Shown here piece by piece: positions 15,212-26,200 of a DNA stretch of 64,000 bases. Numbering within the stretch: position 1 is the stretch's first letter; each line of letters starts with the position of its first letter. The notes under the pieces were generated by a model, which saw only the letters and a list, made by a program, of their open reading frames with translations, was not told where the DNA came from and searched no databases. A program made the translations under genes and the position numbers. Source of the DNA: Klenkia brasiliensis (GTDB lineage: Bacteria > Actinomycetota > Actinomycetes > Mycobacteriales > Geodermatophilaceae); assembly GCF_900100695.1 (NCBI RefSeq), contig NZ_FNCF01000001.1, positions 402,060 through 466,059 of the forward strand, in the 5' to 3' direction.

Positions 15212-16344
15212 CCGCGCCCGGCGGGCCACCGGTCCGGCACCGTGACCTGCTCGCCCCGCTGTGGCGGGTGGTGGTCGCGTTCCGGCTGGTGACCTGGGTG
15301 GTCGCCGTCCTCGGCTGGTTCCGGGAGCGCGGGGACTACCCCGGGATCGCCGCACCGCTGGCGGTGCTGGGCGCCATGGCGGTGTGGACCGGCGTGGTCA
15401 CGGTGCTCTACAGCCGCGCGTCGGGCCGGCGGGTGCGCACCACCCTGCTCGACCTCGGCGTCACGGTCCTGCTGCTGGCCGCCACGGTGACCACCCAGCC
15501 GGCCGGGGCGCTCGGGCAGGGCGCCCCGATCGTCACCTCCATCTGGGTCGCCGGCCCGGCGCTGGCGATGGCGCTGGTGCGCGGGCGGCTCGGCGGCCTG
15601 GCCGGGGCACTGGTGGTCTGGGCGGCGGTGACGACCCTGCGCGGGTACGTCGGCGACCGCGAGGTGTTCAACCTGACCCTGCTGGTGCTGGTCTCGGTCC
15701 TGCTGGGGCACGCCGCGACCATCACCGGGCAGGCCGAGACGGCCCTGCGCGAGGCCGCCGCCGCGCAGGCCGCCGCCGCCGAGCGGGAGCGGCTGGGCCG
15801 GGCGGTGCACGACGGCGTGCTGCAGGTGCTGGTCGCGGTCCGCCGGCGGGCCCGCTCCTCCGCCGAGCTGGCCGACCTGGGCCGGCTGGCCGCCGAGCAG
15901 GAGGTCGCGCTGCGCGGCCTGCTGACCACCGGGGCGCCGGTCGCCGTCGGCACCACCGACCTGGGCACGGCCCTCCGGCTGCTGGCCACCCCCGACGTCG
16001 AGGTCAGCGGCCCGGCCGAACCCGTCGAGGTGCCCGCGCACACCGGCGGCGAGCTGGTGGCCGCGGTCCGCGAGGCGCTGGCCAACACCGCCGGGCACGC
16101 ACCCGGTGCGCGGGCCTGGGTGTCGCTGGAGCCCGCCGACGACGAGGTGGTCGTGGTGGTCCGTGACGACGGCCCCGGCATCCCCGAGGGCCGGCTGCCG
16201 GCCGCCGAGCAGGAGGGCCACCACGGCGTGCGGTCCTCCATCTGCGGCAGGCTGGCCGACCTGGGCGGGTCCGCCGTCCTGCGCACCGGGCCCGGGCAGG
16301 GCACCGAGTGGGAGCTGACCGTGCCGAGGGAGGGCGAGCGGTGA
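15208..16344 (+). CDS. Sensor histidine kinase (MacS-type, HisKA_3/HATPase)
   Basis: Membrane sensor kinase of 378 residues. About five or six hydrophobic segments fill residues 15-165, followed by a dimerization helix rich in Ala (AETALREAAAAQAAAAERER) and the phosphoacceptor His201 in RLGRAVHDGVLQVL. The HATPase domain has VREALANTAGHAPGA (N box) and DDGPGIPEG (G1), with HGVRSSICGRLADLGG and GPGQGTEWELTVP at the end. There is no extracytoplasmic sensor domain, so it may sense membrane state or a small ligand. ATGA overlap with the HAD gene and GTGA overlap with the response regulator show coupled translation. Confidence 0.92.
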   Translation: MTAPGGPPVRHRDLLAPLWRVVVAFRLVTWVVAVLGWFRERGDYPGIAAPLAVLGAMAVWTGVVTVLYSRASGRRVRTTLLDLGVTVLLLAATVTTQPAGALGQGAPIVTSIWVAGPALAMALVRGRLGGLAGALVVWAAVTTLRGYVGDREVFNLTLLVLVSVLLGHAATITGQAETALREAAAAQAAAAERERLGRAVHDGVLQVLVAVRRRARSSAELADLGRLAAEQEVALRGLLTTGAPVAVGTTDLGTALRLLATPDVEVSGPAEPVEVPAHTGGELVAAVREALANTAGHAPGARAWVSLEPADDEVVVVVRDDGPGIPEGRLPAAEQEGHHGVRSSICGRLADLGGSAVLRTGPGQGTEWELTVPREGER

Positions 16345-16979
16345 CGACGGTGATGGTGGTCGACGACCACCCGATGTGGCGGGGGGCCGTGGAGCGCGAC
16401 CTCGCCGCCCGGGGCTTCGACGTGGTGGCCACCGCCGGCGACGCCGGGGCCGCGGTCCGGCGTGCCCAGGCCGTGCGGCCCGACGTGGTGGTGATGGACC
16501 TGCAGCTCGGCGAGGGGTCCGGGGTCGACGCCACCCGCGACGTGGTGGCCGCGTTGCCGGCCACCCGGGTGCTGGTGCTGTCGGCCAGCGCGGAGCAGTC
16601 CGACGTGCTGGAGGCGGTCAAGGCCGGGGCGTCGGGCTACCTGGTGAAGTCCGCGTCCGCCGACGAGCTGGCCGACGCGGTCACCCGCACGGCCGCCGGG
16701 GACGCGGTGTTCTCCGCGGGCCTGGCCGGGCTGCTGCTCGGGGAGTACCGGCGGCTGCAGGCCGGCCCGGACGACGGCGCCCCCCGGCTGACCGAGCGCG
16801 AGACCGAGGTGCTCAAGCTGGTCAGCCGGGGTCTGTCGGCCCGGGCGATCGCCGAGCGGCTGGTGCTCAGCCACCGCACGGTGGAGAACCACGTGCAGAA
16901 CACCCTGCGCAAACTGCAGCTGCACAACCGGGTCGAGCTCACCCGCTACGCCATCGAGCACGGCCTGGCCGACCCCGGT

Positions 16980-16988
<9 letters not shown>
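16341..16988 (+). CDS. LuxR/NarL-family response regulator
   Basis: Cognate regulator of the adjacent kinase, 215 residues. The receiver domain has the acidic pair VVDDHPMW, phosphorylation site Asp53 in VVVMDLQLGEG, the conserved Ser/Thr in VLVLSAS and Lys in YLVKSASADEL. The C-terminal LuxR helix-turn-helix reads LTERETEVLKLVSRGLSARAIAERL and HRTVENHVQNTLRKL. The GTG start overlaps the kinase stop and is preceded by GAGGGAGGGCGAG. The stop codon lies inside the probable ARG box of argG, so termination of this transcript and initiation of argG are very close. Confidence 0.95.
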
Positions 16989-18430
<1,442 letters not shown>

Positions 18431-18440
18431 TGGCCCGCCG

Positions 18441-18866
18441 ATGAGCTGGTGGCAGGTGCTGCTCGGCGTCCTCGCCGGGCTGGCGCTGGTCTACGCCGTC
18501 CTGCTCGGGCTGCTGTGGGCCTACGCGCGGCGGCACCCGGAGACGGTGCCGACCCGGGAGGCGTGGCGGCTGCTGCCCGACGTCGTCCGGCTGGTGAAGC
18601 GGCTGGCCGGGGACGGGTCGCTGCCCCGCGGCGTCCGGGTCCGGCTGGTCCTGCTGCTGGTCTACCTGGCCTCGCCGGTCGACCTGGTGCCCGACGTGCT
18701 GCCGGTCATCGGGTACGCCGACGACGCCGTGGTGGTCGCGCTGGTGCTGCGGTCGGTGGTGCGGGCGGCCGGGCCCGACGCGCTGGCCCGGCACTGGCCG
18801 GGCAGCCCCGCCGGCCTGCAGCTGGTCCGGCGGCTGGCCGGGCTCAGCGGCGCAGGGCCTGCTTGA
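18441..18866 (+). CDS. DUF1232 (YkvA-like) small membrane protein
   Basis: A 141-residue protein with one N-terminal helix (residues 5-27), a basic linker, and the DUF1232 signature YLASPVDLVPDVLPVIGYADDAVV, which is known from YkvA proteins and forms a second membrane-associated hairpin. The function of the family is unknown. It follows argG closely but the functional link is doubtful. The 3' end overlaps the convergent aldo/keto reductase gene by 23 nt. Confidence 0.85.
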   Translation: MSWWQVLLGVLAGLALVYAVLLGLLWAYARRHPETVPTREAWRLLPDVVRLVKRLAGDGSLPRGVRVRLVLLLVYLASPVDLVPDVLPVIGYADDAVVVALVLRSVVRAAGPDALARHWPGSPAGLQLVRRLAGLSGAGPA

Positions 18867-19866
18867 CGCGGTCCAGCACCGGGGCCGCCCGCTGCAGCAG
18901 CGGCCCGGCCTCCTCCTTGGCCCGCTCGGCGAGCGTGCTCACCGCCGACTGCGGGTCGAAGGCCAGCGCCGCGGCGGTCAGGGCGGTGACCTCGTCGGCG
19001 GCCAGGTCGAGGTCGGCCGCGGCCGCGTTGAACTCCAGCTGCTCCACGCTGGAGGCCCCGGGGATGGCCACCGTGCGCGGCTGGGCCAGCAACCAGGCCA
19101 GCGCGACCTGGGCGGGGGCGACGCCGTGGGCGTCGGCGACCTCGCGCAGCACCGCCAGCAGCGGCTCCACCCGGCGCAGGTTCTCGGTGCCGAAGAGCTT
19201 GTTCATCGCCCGCACCCCGCCGGGGCGGTTGTCCACGCCGTACTTCCCGCCCAGCAGGCCCTGCGCCAGCGGGCTGTAGGCGATGACCAGCCGGTCCTCG
19301 GCCTGCGCGAAGGGCACCAGGTCGGCCAGCGGCCCGGCCGCGGCGAGGGAGAACTCGACCTGGTTGCTGATCACCGGGCGGCCCAGCGCGGCGTCGGCCT
19401 CCCGCCAGCGGTCGAGGGAGTAGTTCGAGACGCCGACGGCGCCGATGCGGCCCTCGTCCAGCAGCGCCCCCATGCCCTTCATCGTCACGGTGTCGGGGAC
19501 GACGGGGTTGGGCTGGTGCACCTGGTAGAGCGGGATGCGCCGGACGCCGAGCCGCTGGGCGCTGCCCTGCCACGCCTTGCGCACCAGCTTCGGGAACGGC
19601 GCGACCGGCAGGACCTTGGAGGCGAGGACGACGTCGTCGCGGGCGTCGGCGAGCGCGGCGCCGAGGATCCGCTCGCTCTTGCCGGGGCCGTAGACCTCCG
19701 CGGTGTCGAACAGCGTGATGCCCAGCTCGAGCGCGCGCCGGACGATGGCGGTCGCCCCCGCGCCGGCGTAGTCGTCGCCGTAGCCCCACTCGCGGGAGCC
19801 GAACTGCCAGGTGCCCAGACCGATCCGCGAGACCTGGCCCAGACCGTCGACGTCGAGGGAGCGCAT
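18844..19866 (-). CDS. Aldo/keto reductase
   Basis: NAD(P)H-dependent oxidoreductase with a TIM barrel, 340 residues. The catalytic tetrad can be seen: Asp and Tyr in FDTAEVYGPGKSE, Lys in VVLASKVLP, and His in LYQVHQPNP. NYSLDRW, SPLAQGLLGGKYG and TVAIPGASSVEQ near the C-terminus form the cofactor site. The C-terminal 60 residues (PQSAVSTLAERAKEE...) extend past the usual barrel. Substrate not predictable. It is convergent with the DUF1232 gene and 10 nt downstream of the Fic-like gene. Confidence 0.92.
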   Translation of the reverse strand: MRSLDVDGLGQVSRIGLGTWQFGSREWGYGDDYAGAGATAIVRRALELGITLFDTAEVYGPGKSERILGAALADARDDVVLASKVLPVAPFPKLVRKAWQGSAQRLGVRRIPLYQVHQPNPVVPDTVTMKGMGALLDEGRIGAVGVSNYSLDRWREADAALGRPVISNQVEFSLAAAGPLADLVPFAQAEDRLVIAYSPLAQGLLGGKYGVDNRPGGVRAMNKLFGTENLRRVEPLLAVLREVADAHGVAPAQVALAWLLAQPRTVAIPGASSVEQLEFNAAAADLDLAADEVTALTAAALAFDPQSAVSTLAERAKEEAGPLLQRAAPVLDRVKQALRR

Positions 19867-19876
19867 CGCCCCAGTC

Positions 19877-20689
19877 TCAACCGCGCAGCAGGGACTCGCA
19901 GATCGCCAGGCCCTCGCGGGCGCCGAGCTCGGTGGCCCGCGCGCAGTGCACCAGCCAGCCAGCAACGCCCTCGGCGGTGCCGCTGCGGTAGCCGGCCAGT
20001 GCGTCGGCGTAGGCCGGGGCGCCCAGCTCGGCGAAGCCCACCTCGGGCACCGACACCGCCTTGGGGTCCAACCCCCGGGCGATGCCGGTCAACCGCCCGG
20101 CCGCCCGGGCCACGACGCCGCTGCCGGCCGTGAAGGGCTCGACCGCGGCCAGCTCGCCGTGCACCACGGCGGCCACGAGGACGGCGGGCGCCGACGTCGC
20201 GCCGGTGACCAGGGCGAACACCCCGCCCAGCCGCGGACCGGCCTGCGCGGAGGGCCGCCCCAGCTCCTCGCGCGGGGCGAGGTCGGCGGCGGCCAGCACG
20301 TGCATGCGGGCCAGCACCTGCCCCGGCGCCCGGTCCCAGGTCTCGACCATCGAGCCCAGCGCCACCGACACCCGCAGCGCGCCCTGCAGGGTCGGGTCGG
20401 ACACGTCGCCGGTGCGCACCTGGGCCAGCGGGACGTCGACGCCCTCCAGCGCCGCGGACGCCCGGGCCCCGCGCAGCGCGGACTCCGAGCTCACCCCGGC
20501 GGACTCCCGGCGCAGCACCTTGTGCCCCAGCAGCCGGTCGACGGCGGTGCGGGCGGCCTCGGCGGCGTCCCGCACGCCGGGCAGGTCCAGCAGCGGCGCG
20601 AGCGGGTCGGGGCCGGCCGGGCGGCTCCGGGGGGCGCCGCGCCGGGCGCCGAGGGCGGCCGCGCCGGGGCCGTCGGTGGGTGGCCGCAT
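19877..20689 (-). CDS. Degenerate Fic-fold protein (probable pseudoenzyme)
   Basis: A 270-residue protein that follows the helix pattern of Fic proteins: SASAALEGV-like N-terminal segment (ARASAALEGVDVPL), RMHVLAAADL (the LH helix before the flap), EELGRPSAQ at the GRxR position, and VVHGELAAVEPFTAGSGVVARAAGRL where the Fic core HPFxDGNGRxxR should be. Here residues 184-195 read EPFTAGSGVVAR: the catalytic His is Glu, and the Asp, Asn and first Arg are all replaced, so AMPylation is not expected. The first 30 residues are disordered. The ATG is preferred; a GTG four codons upstream lies against the GAGGAG site. Divergent from the cobC-like gene. Fic assignment is from pattern only. Confidence 0.55.
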   Translation of the reverse strand: MRPPTDGPGAAALGARRGAPRSRPAGPDPLAPLLDLPGVRDAAEAARTAVDRLLGHKVLRRESAGVSSESALRGARASAALEGVDVPLAQVRTGDVSDPTLQGALRVSVALGSMVETWDRAPGQVLARMHVLAAADLAPREELGRPSAQAGPRLGGVFALVTGATSAPAVLVAAVVHGELAAVEPFTAGSGVVARAAGRLTGIARGLDPKAVSVPEVGFAELGAPAYADALAGYRSGTAEGVAGWLVHCARATELGAREGLAICESLLRG

Positions 20690-20725
20690 GGGGATGGTCA
20701 CTCCTCGACCCTAGGCTCCCCCTCG

Positions 20726-21262
20726 ATGACCACCGTCCTGCTCGTCCGCCACGGACAGAGCACCTGGAACGCCGCCGGCCTCATGCAGGGCCAGACGGCG
20801 CACGTGCCGTTGTCCGAGCTCGGCCACGAGCAGGCCCGCGCCGCGGCCGCCGAGCTCGCGGGGCTGGCGCCCGGGGCCATGGTGGCCAGCGACCTGCACC
20901 GCGCCGTGCAGACCGCCGAGCACTGCATGGCCGCGACCGGACGACGGTTCACCACCACGCCGGCGCTGCGCGAGCAGGGCTACGGCGTCCTGGAGGGCCG
21001 GCCCTCCCGCGAGCTGTGGGACGTCGTGGACTGGACCGACGTGCACTGGGCGGCCCAGGGCGGGGAGTCCCTGGCCCAGCTGCACGCCCGGGTGGCCGCC
21101 TACCTGTCCGACCTGCAGGCCGCTCCCCCGGCCGACGTCGTCGCCCTGGTCACCCACGGCGACACGATCCGGGCGGCGCAGGCCGTGGTCGCCGGCGACG
21201 GACCCGAGGGCATGCCGCACACCACCCCGCACAACGGCTCGATCACCCGGCTCGAGCTGTGA
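20726..21262 (+). CDS. cobC: Histidine phosphatase family protein, probable alpha-ribazole phosphatase
   Basis: A 178-residue phosphoglycerate mutase-like phosphatase. The phosphohistidine motif VRHGQSTWN is at the N-terminus, ASDLHRAVQTAE supplies the second Arg, EQGYGVLEGRP the Glu, and LVTHGDTIRA the second His. The GTGA overlap with cobU and the next overlap with cobS place it in a lower-ligand assembly operon, so removal of phosphate from alpha-ribazole-5'-phosphate or from adenosylcobalamin-5'-phosphate is the likely role. The family is broad, so the specific name rests on context. It is divergent from the Fic-like gene. Confidence 0.7.
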   Translation: MTTVLLVRHGQSTWNAAGLMQGQTAHVPLSELGHEQARAAAAELAGLAPGAMVASDLHRAVQTAEHCMAATGRRFTTTPALREQGYGVLEGRPSRELWDVVDWTDVHWAAQGGESLAQLHARVAAYLSDLQAAPPADVVALVTHGDTIRAAQAVVAGDGPEGMPHTTPHNGSITRLEL

Positions 21263-21780
21263 GCCGCACGCTGGTGCTGGGCGGCTCCCGGTCGGGGAAG
21301 TCCGCGCACGCCGAGTCGCTGCTCGAGGGCCGGGACGACGTCACCTACCTGGCCACGTCGGACCCCCGCCCGGACGACGCCGAGTGGACCGCCCGGGTCG
21401 CCGCGCACCGGGCCCGCCGGCCGGCGAGCTGGACCACCAAGGAGACGACCAACCCCGGCGAGCTGGTGCTGCCCGGCGTCTACCTGGTCGACTCGGTGAC
21501 CACCTGGGTGACCGCGATGATGGACGCCAGCGGGGTCTGGGACGGCGGCCAGCGCGCCCGCGACCGGCTCTCCCGCCGGGTCGACGAGCTGCTCGAGGCG
21601 TGGGTGATGACCCCCGCGCACGTGGTGGCGGTCAGCGACGAGGTCGGGCTGGGCGTGGTGCCGGAGACGACGTCGGGCCGGCTGTTCCGCGACACCCTCG
21701 GCACGGTGAACCAGCGGCTGGCCGCGACCGCCGACGAGGTCTGGTTCGTCGTCGCCGGGCTGCCCCAGCGCCTGCGGTGA
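21259..21780 (+). CDS. cobU: Adenosylcobinamide kinase / adenosylcobinamide-phosphate guanylyltransferase
   Basis: Phosphorylates adenosylcobinamide and then transfers GMP to give adenosylcobinamide-GDP. The 173-residue protein has the CobU P-loop LVLGGSRSGKSAHAE at its N-terminus, YLATSDPRPDDAEW, the AHRARRP segment with the guanylylated-His region, the WVT-containing strand YLVDSVTTWV and the signature VSDEVGLGVVPET. The normal length is about 175-180. GTG start overlapping the cobC-like stop; overlap with cobS downstream. Confidence 0.95.
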   Translation: MSRTLVLGGSRSGKSAHAESLLEGRDDVTYLATSDPRPDDAEWTARVAAHRARRPASWTTKETTNPGELVLPGVYLVDSVTTWVTAMMDASGVWDGGQRARDRLSRRVDELLEAWVMTPAHVVAVSDEVGLGVVPETTSGRLFRDTLGTVNQRLAATADEVWFVVAGLPQRLR

Positions 21781-22547
21781 ACGCCGCGGACCACGTCCGG
21801 GAGTCCTTCGTCTGGCTGACCGCCTTCCGGGTGCGCCCACCGGTGCCGGACCCGGGCGGGCGGGGGGTGCTGCCGTGGGCCCCGGTCGTCGGTGTCGCCC
21901 TGGGCGGCGGCGCGGGCGCGGTCGGCTGGGCGGGCAGCACCTACGCCGCACCGCTGGTCGGGGCGGTCCTCGCCGTGGCCGCGCTGGCGCTGGCCACCCG
22001 GGGCCTGCACCTGGACGGGCTCGCCGACACCGCCGACGGGCTCGGACCGCTGCGCGGCCGGGAGCGGGCGCTGCAGGTCATGCGCTCCGGCGACGTCGGC
22101 CCGTTCGGCGTGGCCACGCTCGTCCTGGTGCTGCTGCTGCAGGTGGCCTGCGCGGCGTCGCTGCTGCCGTCGGGTGGGGGCTGGCAGGCGATCGCGGTGG
22201 CGGTGCTGGTCTCGCGGCTCGCGCTGACCCGCGCCGGGCTGCCCGGTGTCCCGGTCGCCGAGGGCTCGGCCATGGCCGCCGCGGTGGCGGGCACGGTCTC
22301 GCGGCGCTGGTTCGCGGGGTGCGTCGTGGCGGTCGCGCTCGCCGTGGCGTCGGCGGCCGAGGGCGACCCGGTGCGGGGCCTCCTGCTGGGCGCGTCGGCG
22401 GTGCTCGGCCTGCTGGCCGGCGAGGTGCTGCACCGGCACGCCCGGTCCCGGCTCGGCGGGGTGAACGGCGACGTCCTGGGCGCGACGGCCGAGGTCACGA
22501 CGGCGGCCACCCTGCTCGCCGCCGCGGTCCTGCTGCCCCTCGGCTGA
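21777..22547 (+). CDS. cobS: Adenosylcobinamide-GDP ribazoletransferase (cobalamin synthase)
   Basis: Integral membrane enzyme that joins adenosylcobinamide-GDP and alpha-ribazole(-phosphate). The 256-residue protein has about seven hydrophobic segments, the family signature HLDGLADTADGLG near residue 78, RSGDVGPFGV, and GGVNGDVLGATAEVT close to the C-terminus. It ends the cobC-cobU-cobS operon; a 72-bp palindrome begins at the base after its stop and probably terminates the transcript. Confidence 0.95.
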   Translation: MNAADHVRESFVWLTAFRVRPPVPDPGGRGVLPWAPVVGVALGGGAGAVGWAGSTYAAPLVGAVLAVAALALATRGLHLDGLADTADGLGPLRGRERALQVMRSGDVGPFGVATLVLVLLLQVACAASLLPSGGGWQAIAVAVLVSRLALTRAGLPGVPVAEGSAMAAAVAGTVSRRWFAGCVVAVALAVASAAEGDPVRGLLLGASAVLGLLAGEVLHRHARSRLGGVNGDVLGATAEVTTAATLLAAAVLLPLG

Positions 22548-22619
22548 GGGTGGCCGCACATCACCGACGGTGTGCGCACCGGGCGACGGCCGGCCACCGT
22601 GGGAGATGTCCGGCCACCC
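22548..22619. repeat. 72-bp imperfect palindrome, element E1
   Basis: Arms 22548-22572 and 22595-22619 match at 22 of 25 positions in inverted orientation. It starts at the base after the cobS stop. A second element of the same length and related sequence lies at 55642-55713. No U-tract follows; it may act as a terminator or as a dispersed REP-like unit. Confidence 0.65.
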
Positions 22620-22710
22620 CGGCTGCGGGGGTGGGAGGTGACCCCTGGCGGTGGGAGGCCGTCGCGACCACCTCCCACCGTGCGGGACCGCCTCCGACCC
22701 CGGCCAGGGG

Positions 22711-23286
22711 TCAGTCGACGGAGACCAGGTCCACCACGAAGACGAGGGTGGCGCCGCCGGGGATGGGGCCCTGCCCCGCCGGGCCGTAGCCCAGGTCGCT
22801 GGGGATGGTGATGACCCGCCGGCCGCCGACCGCCATGCCCTGCACGCCCTGGTCGAAGCCCGGGATGACCCGGCCCGCGCCCGCGGTGAAGGGCAGCGTG
22901 GAGTCCGCTCCCCGGTTCCAGGAGGCGTCGAAGGTCTGCCCGGTGTCGTAGAAGGCACCCACGTACTTCACCTCGACCTGCGACCCCGACTCGGCCACCG
23001 GCCCGTCGCCGACCACCACGTCGGAGACCACCAGCCCGCACGGCGGCGCGGCGTCGGTCCCGGTGACCTCCGGCGCCACCGACAGGTCCGCCGACACCGA
23101 CGACGGCGCCTCCGCGGTGGCCGGGGCGTCGGTGCAGGCAGCTGCCTCCGTCGTCGGGCCCGCCACCGCCGGCGACGACGCGGTCGCCGCGCCGGACGAG
23201 GAGCCCGAGGAGGTGGTGGAGGACCCGCACGCGGCCAGGAGCAGCGCGGCGGGCAGGACGAGCAGGGCGGAGCGGGTGCGGGTCAC
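22711..23286 (-). CDS. FKBP-type peptidyl-prolyl isomerase lipoprotein
   Basis: A secreted, lipid-anchored proline isomerase of 191 residues. The signal peptide has basic residues, a hydrophobic core and a lipobox LLLAAC at residues 16-21, followed by a Ser/Thr-rich linker. The FKBP domain (residues 95-191) has VEVKYVGAFYDTGQTFDASW, VIPGFDQGVQGMAVGGRRVITIPSDLGYGPAG and a C-terminal LVFVVDLVSVD. The GTG start overlaps the cobN stop (GTGA) and has GAGAGGA a few bases upstream, so translation is coupled to cobN even though the functions look unrelated. Confidence 0.93.
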   Translation of the reverse strand: MTRTRSALLVLPAALLLAACGSSTTSSGSSSGAATASSPAVAGPTTEAAACTDAPATAEAPSSVSADLSVAPEVTGTDAAPPCGLVVSDVVVGDGPVAESGSQVEVKYVGAFYDTGQTFDASWNRGADSTLPFTAGAGRVIPGFDQGVQGMAVGGRRVITIPSDLGYGPAGQGPIPGGATLVFVVDLVSVD

Positions 23287-26200
23287 GAGGTCCTCTCGGC
23301 GGGGGTACGGGGTCCTGCTTCGAGGTCGCCCTCGGTGTCCAGGTAGGTCTGGCGCAGCGCGGCCAGGACCTCGGGGTCGGGCTCGGCCCAGAGCTCGCGG
23401 TCCACGGCCTCCAGCAGCCGCTCGGCGATCCCGTGCAGCGCCCAGGGGTTGGACTCCTCCAGGAACGCCCGGTTCTCCGGGTCCAGCACGTAGCTCTGGG
23501 TCAGCTTCTCGTACATCCAGTCGGCGACCACGCCGGTGGTGGCGTCGTAGCCGAACAGGTAGTCCACCGTCGCGGCCATCTCGAAGGCGCCCTTGTAGCC
23601 GTGCCGGCGCATCGCGGCGATCCACTTTGGGTTGACCACCCGGGCCCGGAAGACCCGCGAGGTCTCCTCCACCAGCGAGCGGGTGCGCACGTGCTCGGGC
23701 CGGGTGGAGTCACCGATGTAGGCCTTCGGCGAGCTGCCGGTCAGCGCGCGGACCGTGGCGACCATCCCGCCGTGGTACTGGAAGTAGTCGTCGGAGTCGG
23801 CGATGTCGTGCTCGCGGGTGTCGATGTTCTTCGCCGCCACCGCGATCCGCCGGTAGGCGGTCTCCATGTCCGGCCGGGCGGCGGCGCCGTCGAGGTCGCG
23901 GCCGTAGGCGTAGCCGCCCCACACCGCGTAGACCTCGGCCAGGTCGGCGTCGGTGCGCCAGTCCCGGCTGTCGATCAGCGACAGCAGGCCCGCCCCGTAC
24001 GCGCCGGGCTTGGAGCCGAAGACCCGGGTGGTGGCCCGGCGGCGGTCGCCGTGCTCGGCCACGTCGGCGTCGACGTGCTTGCGCACGTAGTTGTCCTCCG
24101 GCGACTCGTCGAGACCGGCGGCCAGGGTCACCGCGTCGTCGAGCATGGTCACCACGTGCGGGAAGGCGTCCCGGAAGAACCCGGAGATGCGGACGACGAC
24201 GTCGATGCGCGGCCGCCCGAGCTCGGCCAGCGGGATCGGCTCGAGCTCCTTGACCCGGCGGGAGGCCTCGTCCCAGACCGGCCGGACGCCGAGCAGCGCC
24301 AGCACCTGGGCGACGTCGTCACCGCTGGTGCGCATCGCCGACGTGCCCCACACCGACAGGCCCACCGACGCGGGCCAGGAACCCTCCTCGTTCCGGTAGC
24401 GCTCCAGCAGGCCGTCGGCCAGGCCCTGCCCGGTCTCCCAGGCCAGCCGCGAGGGCACCGCCCGCGGGTCGACGGAGTAGAAGTTGCGCCCGGTCGGCAG
24501 CACGTTGACCAGCCCGCGCAGCGGCGAGCCCGAGGGCCCGGCCGGCACGTAGCCGCCGTCCAGGGCGTGCAGCGCCAGGTCGATCTCGTCGGTGGTGCGG
24601 GCCAGCCGCGGCACCAGCTCGTCGACGGCGAAGTGCAGCACCCGCTCCACCTCGGGGTGCGCCGCGCCCAGGACGTCGTGCACCACCGGCGCGACGGCCT
24701 CCGACGTCCAGCCGGCGGCCTCCAGGCCCTCCACCAGCGCCAGCGCCCGGGCCTCCACGGCGTCGGTCTCCGCCAGGCCCGCCGTCCCGTCCTCGACCAG
24801 GCCCAGCGCCTCGCGCAGGCCCGGCATCGCGACCGCGCCGCCCCAGATCTGCCGGGCGCGCAGGATCGCCAGCACCAGGCCCACCCGGGCGTCGCCCTCG
24901 GGCGGGGAGCCGAACACGTGCAGGCCGTCGCGGATCTGCGAGTCCTTGATGGCGCACAACCAGCCGTCGACGTGCAGGATCATCTCGTCGAACTCGGCGT
25001 CGTGCGGCCGGTCCTCCAGGCCCAGGTCGTGGTCCATCTTCGCGGCCTGGATCAGCGTCCAGATCTGCTGGCGGATCGCCGGCAGCTTCGGCGGGTCCAT
25101 CGCGGCGATGTTGGCGTGCTCGTCGAGCAGCTGCTCCAGCCGCGCGATGTCGCCGTAGGAGTCCGCGCGGGCCATCGGCGGCACCATGTGGTCGACCAGC
25201 ACCGCGTGCGCCCGGCGCTTGGCCTGCGAGCCCTCGCCGGGGTCGTTGACCAGGAACGGGTAGACCACCGGCAGGTCGCCGAGTGCGGCGTCGGGCGCGC
25301 AGGACGCCGAGAGCCCCACCGTCTTGCCCGGCATCCACTCCAGGTTGCCGTGCTTGCCCACGTGCACCAGCGCGTGCGCGCCGAACTGCGACCGCAGCCA
25401 GTGGTAGGCGGCCAGGTAGTGGTGGGAGGGCGGCAGGTCGGGGTCGTGGTAGATCGCGATCGGGTTCTCCCCGAACCCGCGCGGGGGCTGCACCATCACC
25501 ACGACGTTGCCGGCCCGCAGGGCGGCGAAGACGATGCAGTCGTCGGTCGGGTCGACGAACAGCTGCCCGGGCGGCGGGCCCCAGTGCTCGACCATCCGGT
25601 CGGCGAGCTCGGCGGGCAGGGTGTCGAAGAAGCGGCGGTACTCGGCGGCCGGGATGCGCACCGGGTTGCCGCTCAGCTGCTCCTGGGTGAGCCAGTCGGG
25701 GTCCTGCCCGCCGGCCTCGATGAGCGCGTGCACCAGGGCGTCGCCGTCGAGGTCCGCGACGCCGGGCAGCGATCCGGGGCCGTCGAACGGGCCGATGTCG
25801 TAGCCCTGCCCGGCCATGGCGGCCAGCAGCCGGACGACGGAGGCCGGGGTGTCCAGTCCCACCGCGTTGCCGATCCGGGCGTGCTTGGTCGGGTAGGCCG
25901 ACAGCATCACCACGACCTTGCGCTGCGCCGGCGGGGTGTGCCGCAGCCGGGCGTGCGCGACGGCGATGCCGGCGACCCGCGCGGCCCGCTCGGGGTCGGG
26001 CACGTAGGAGGTCAGGCCGTCGGCGTCGACCTCCTTGAAGGAGAACGGCACGGTGATGATCCGGCCGTCGAACTCGGGGATGGCCACCTGGTTGCCGACG
26101 TCCAGCGGGGAGAGCCCGTCGTCGTTGCCGGCCCAGGTCTCCCGGTCGCTGCCCAGCACCAGGCCCTGGATGACCGGGATGTCGAGCCGGGCGAGCTCGC

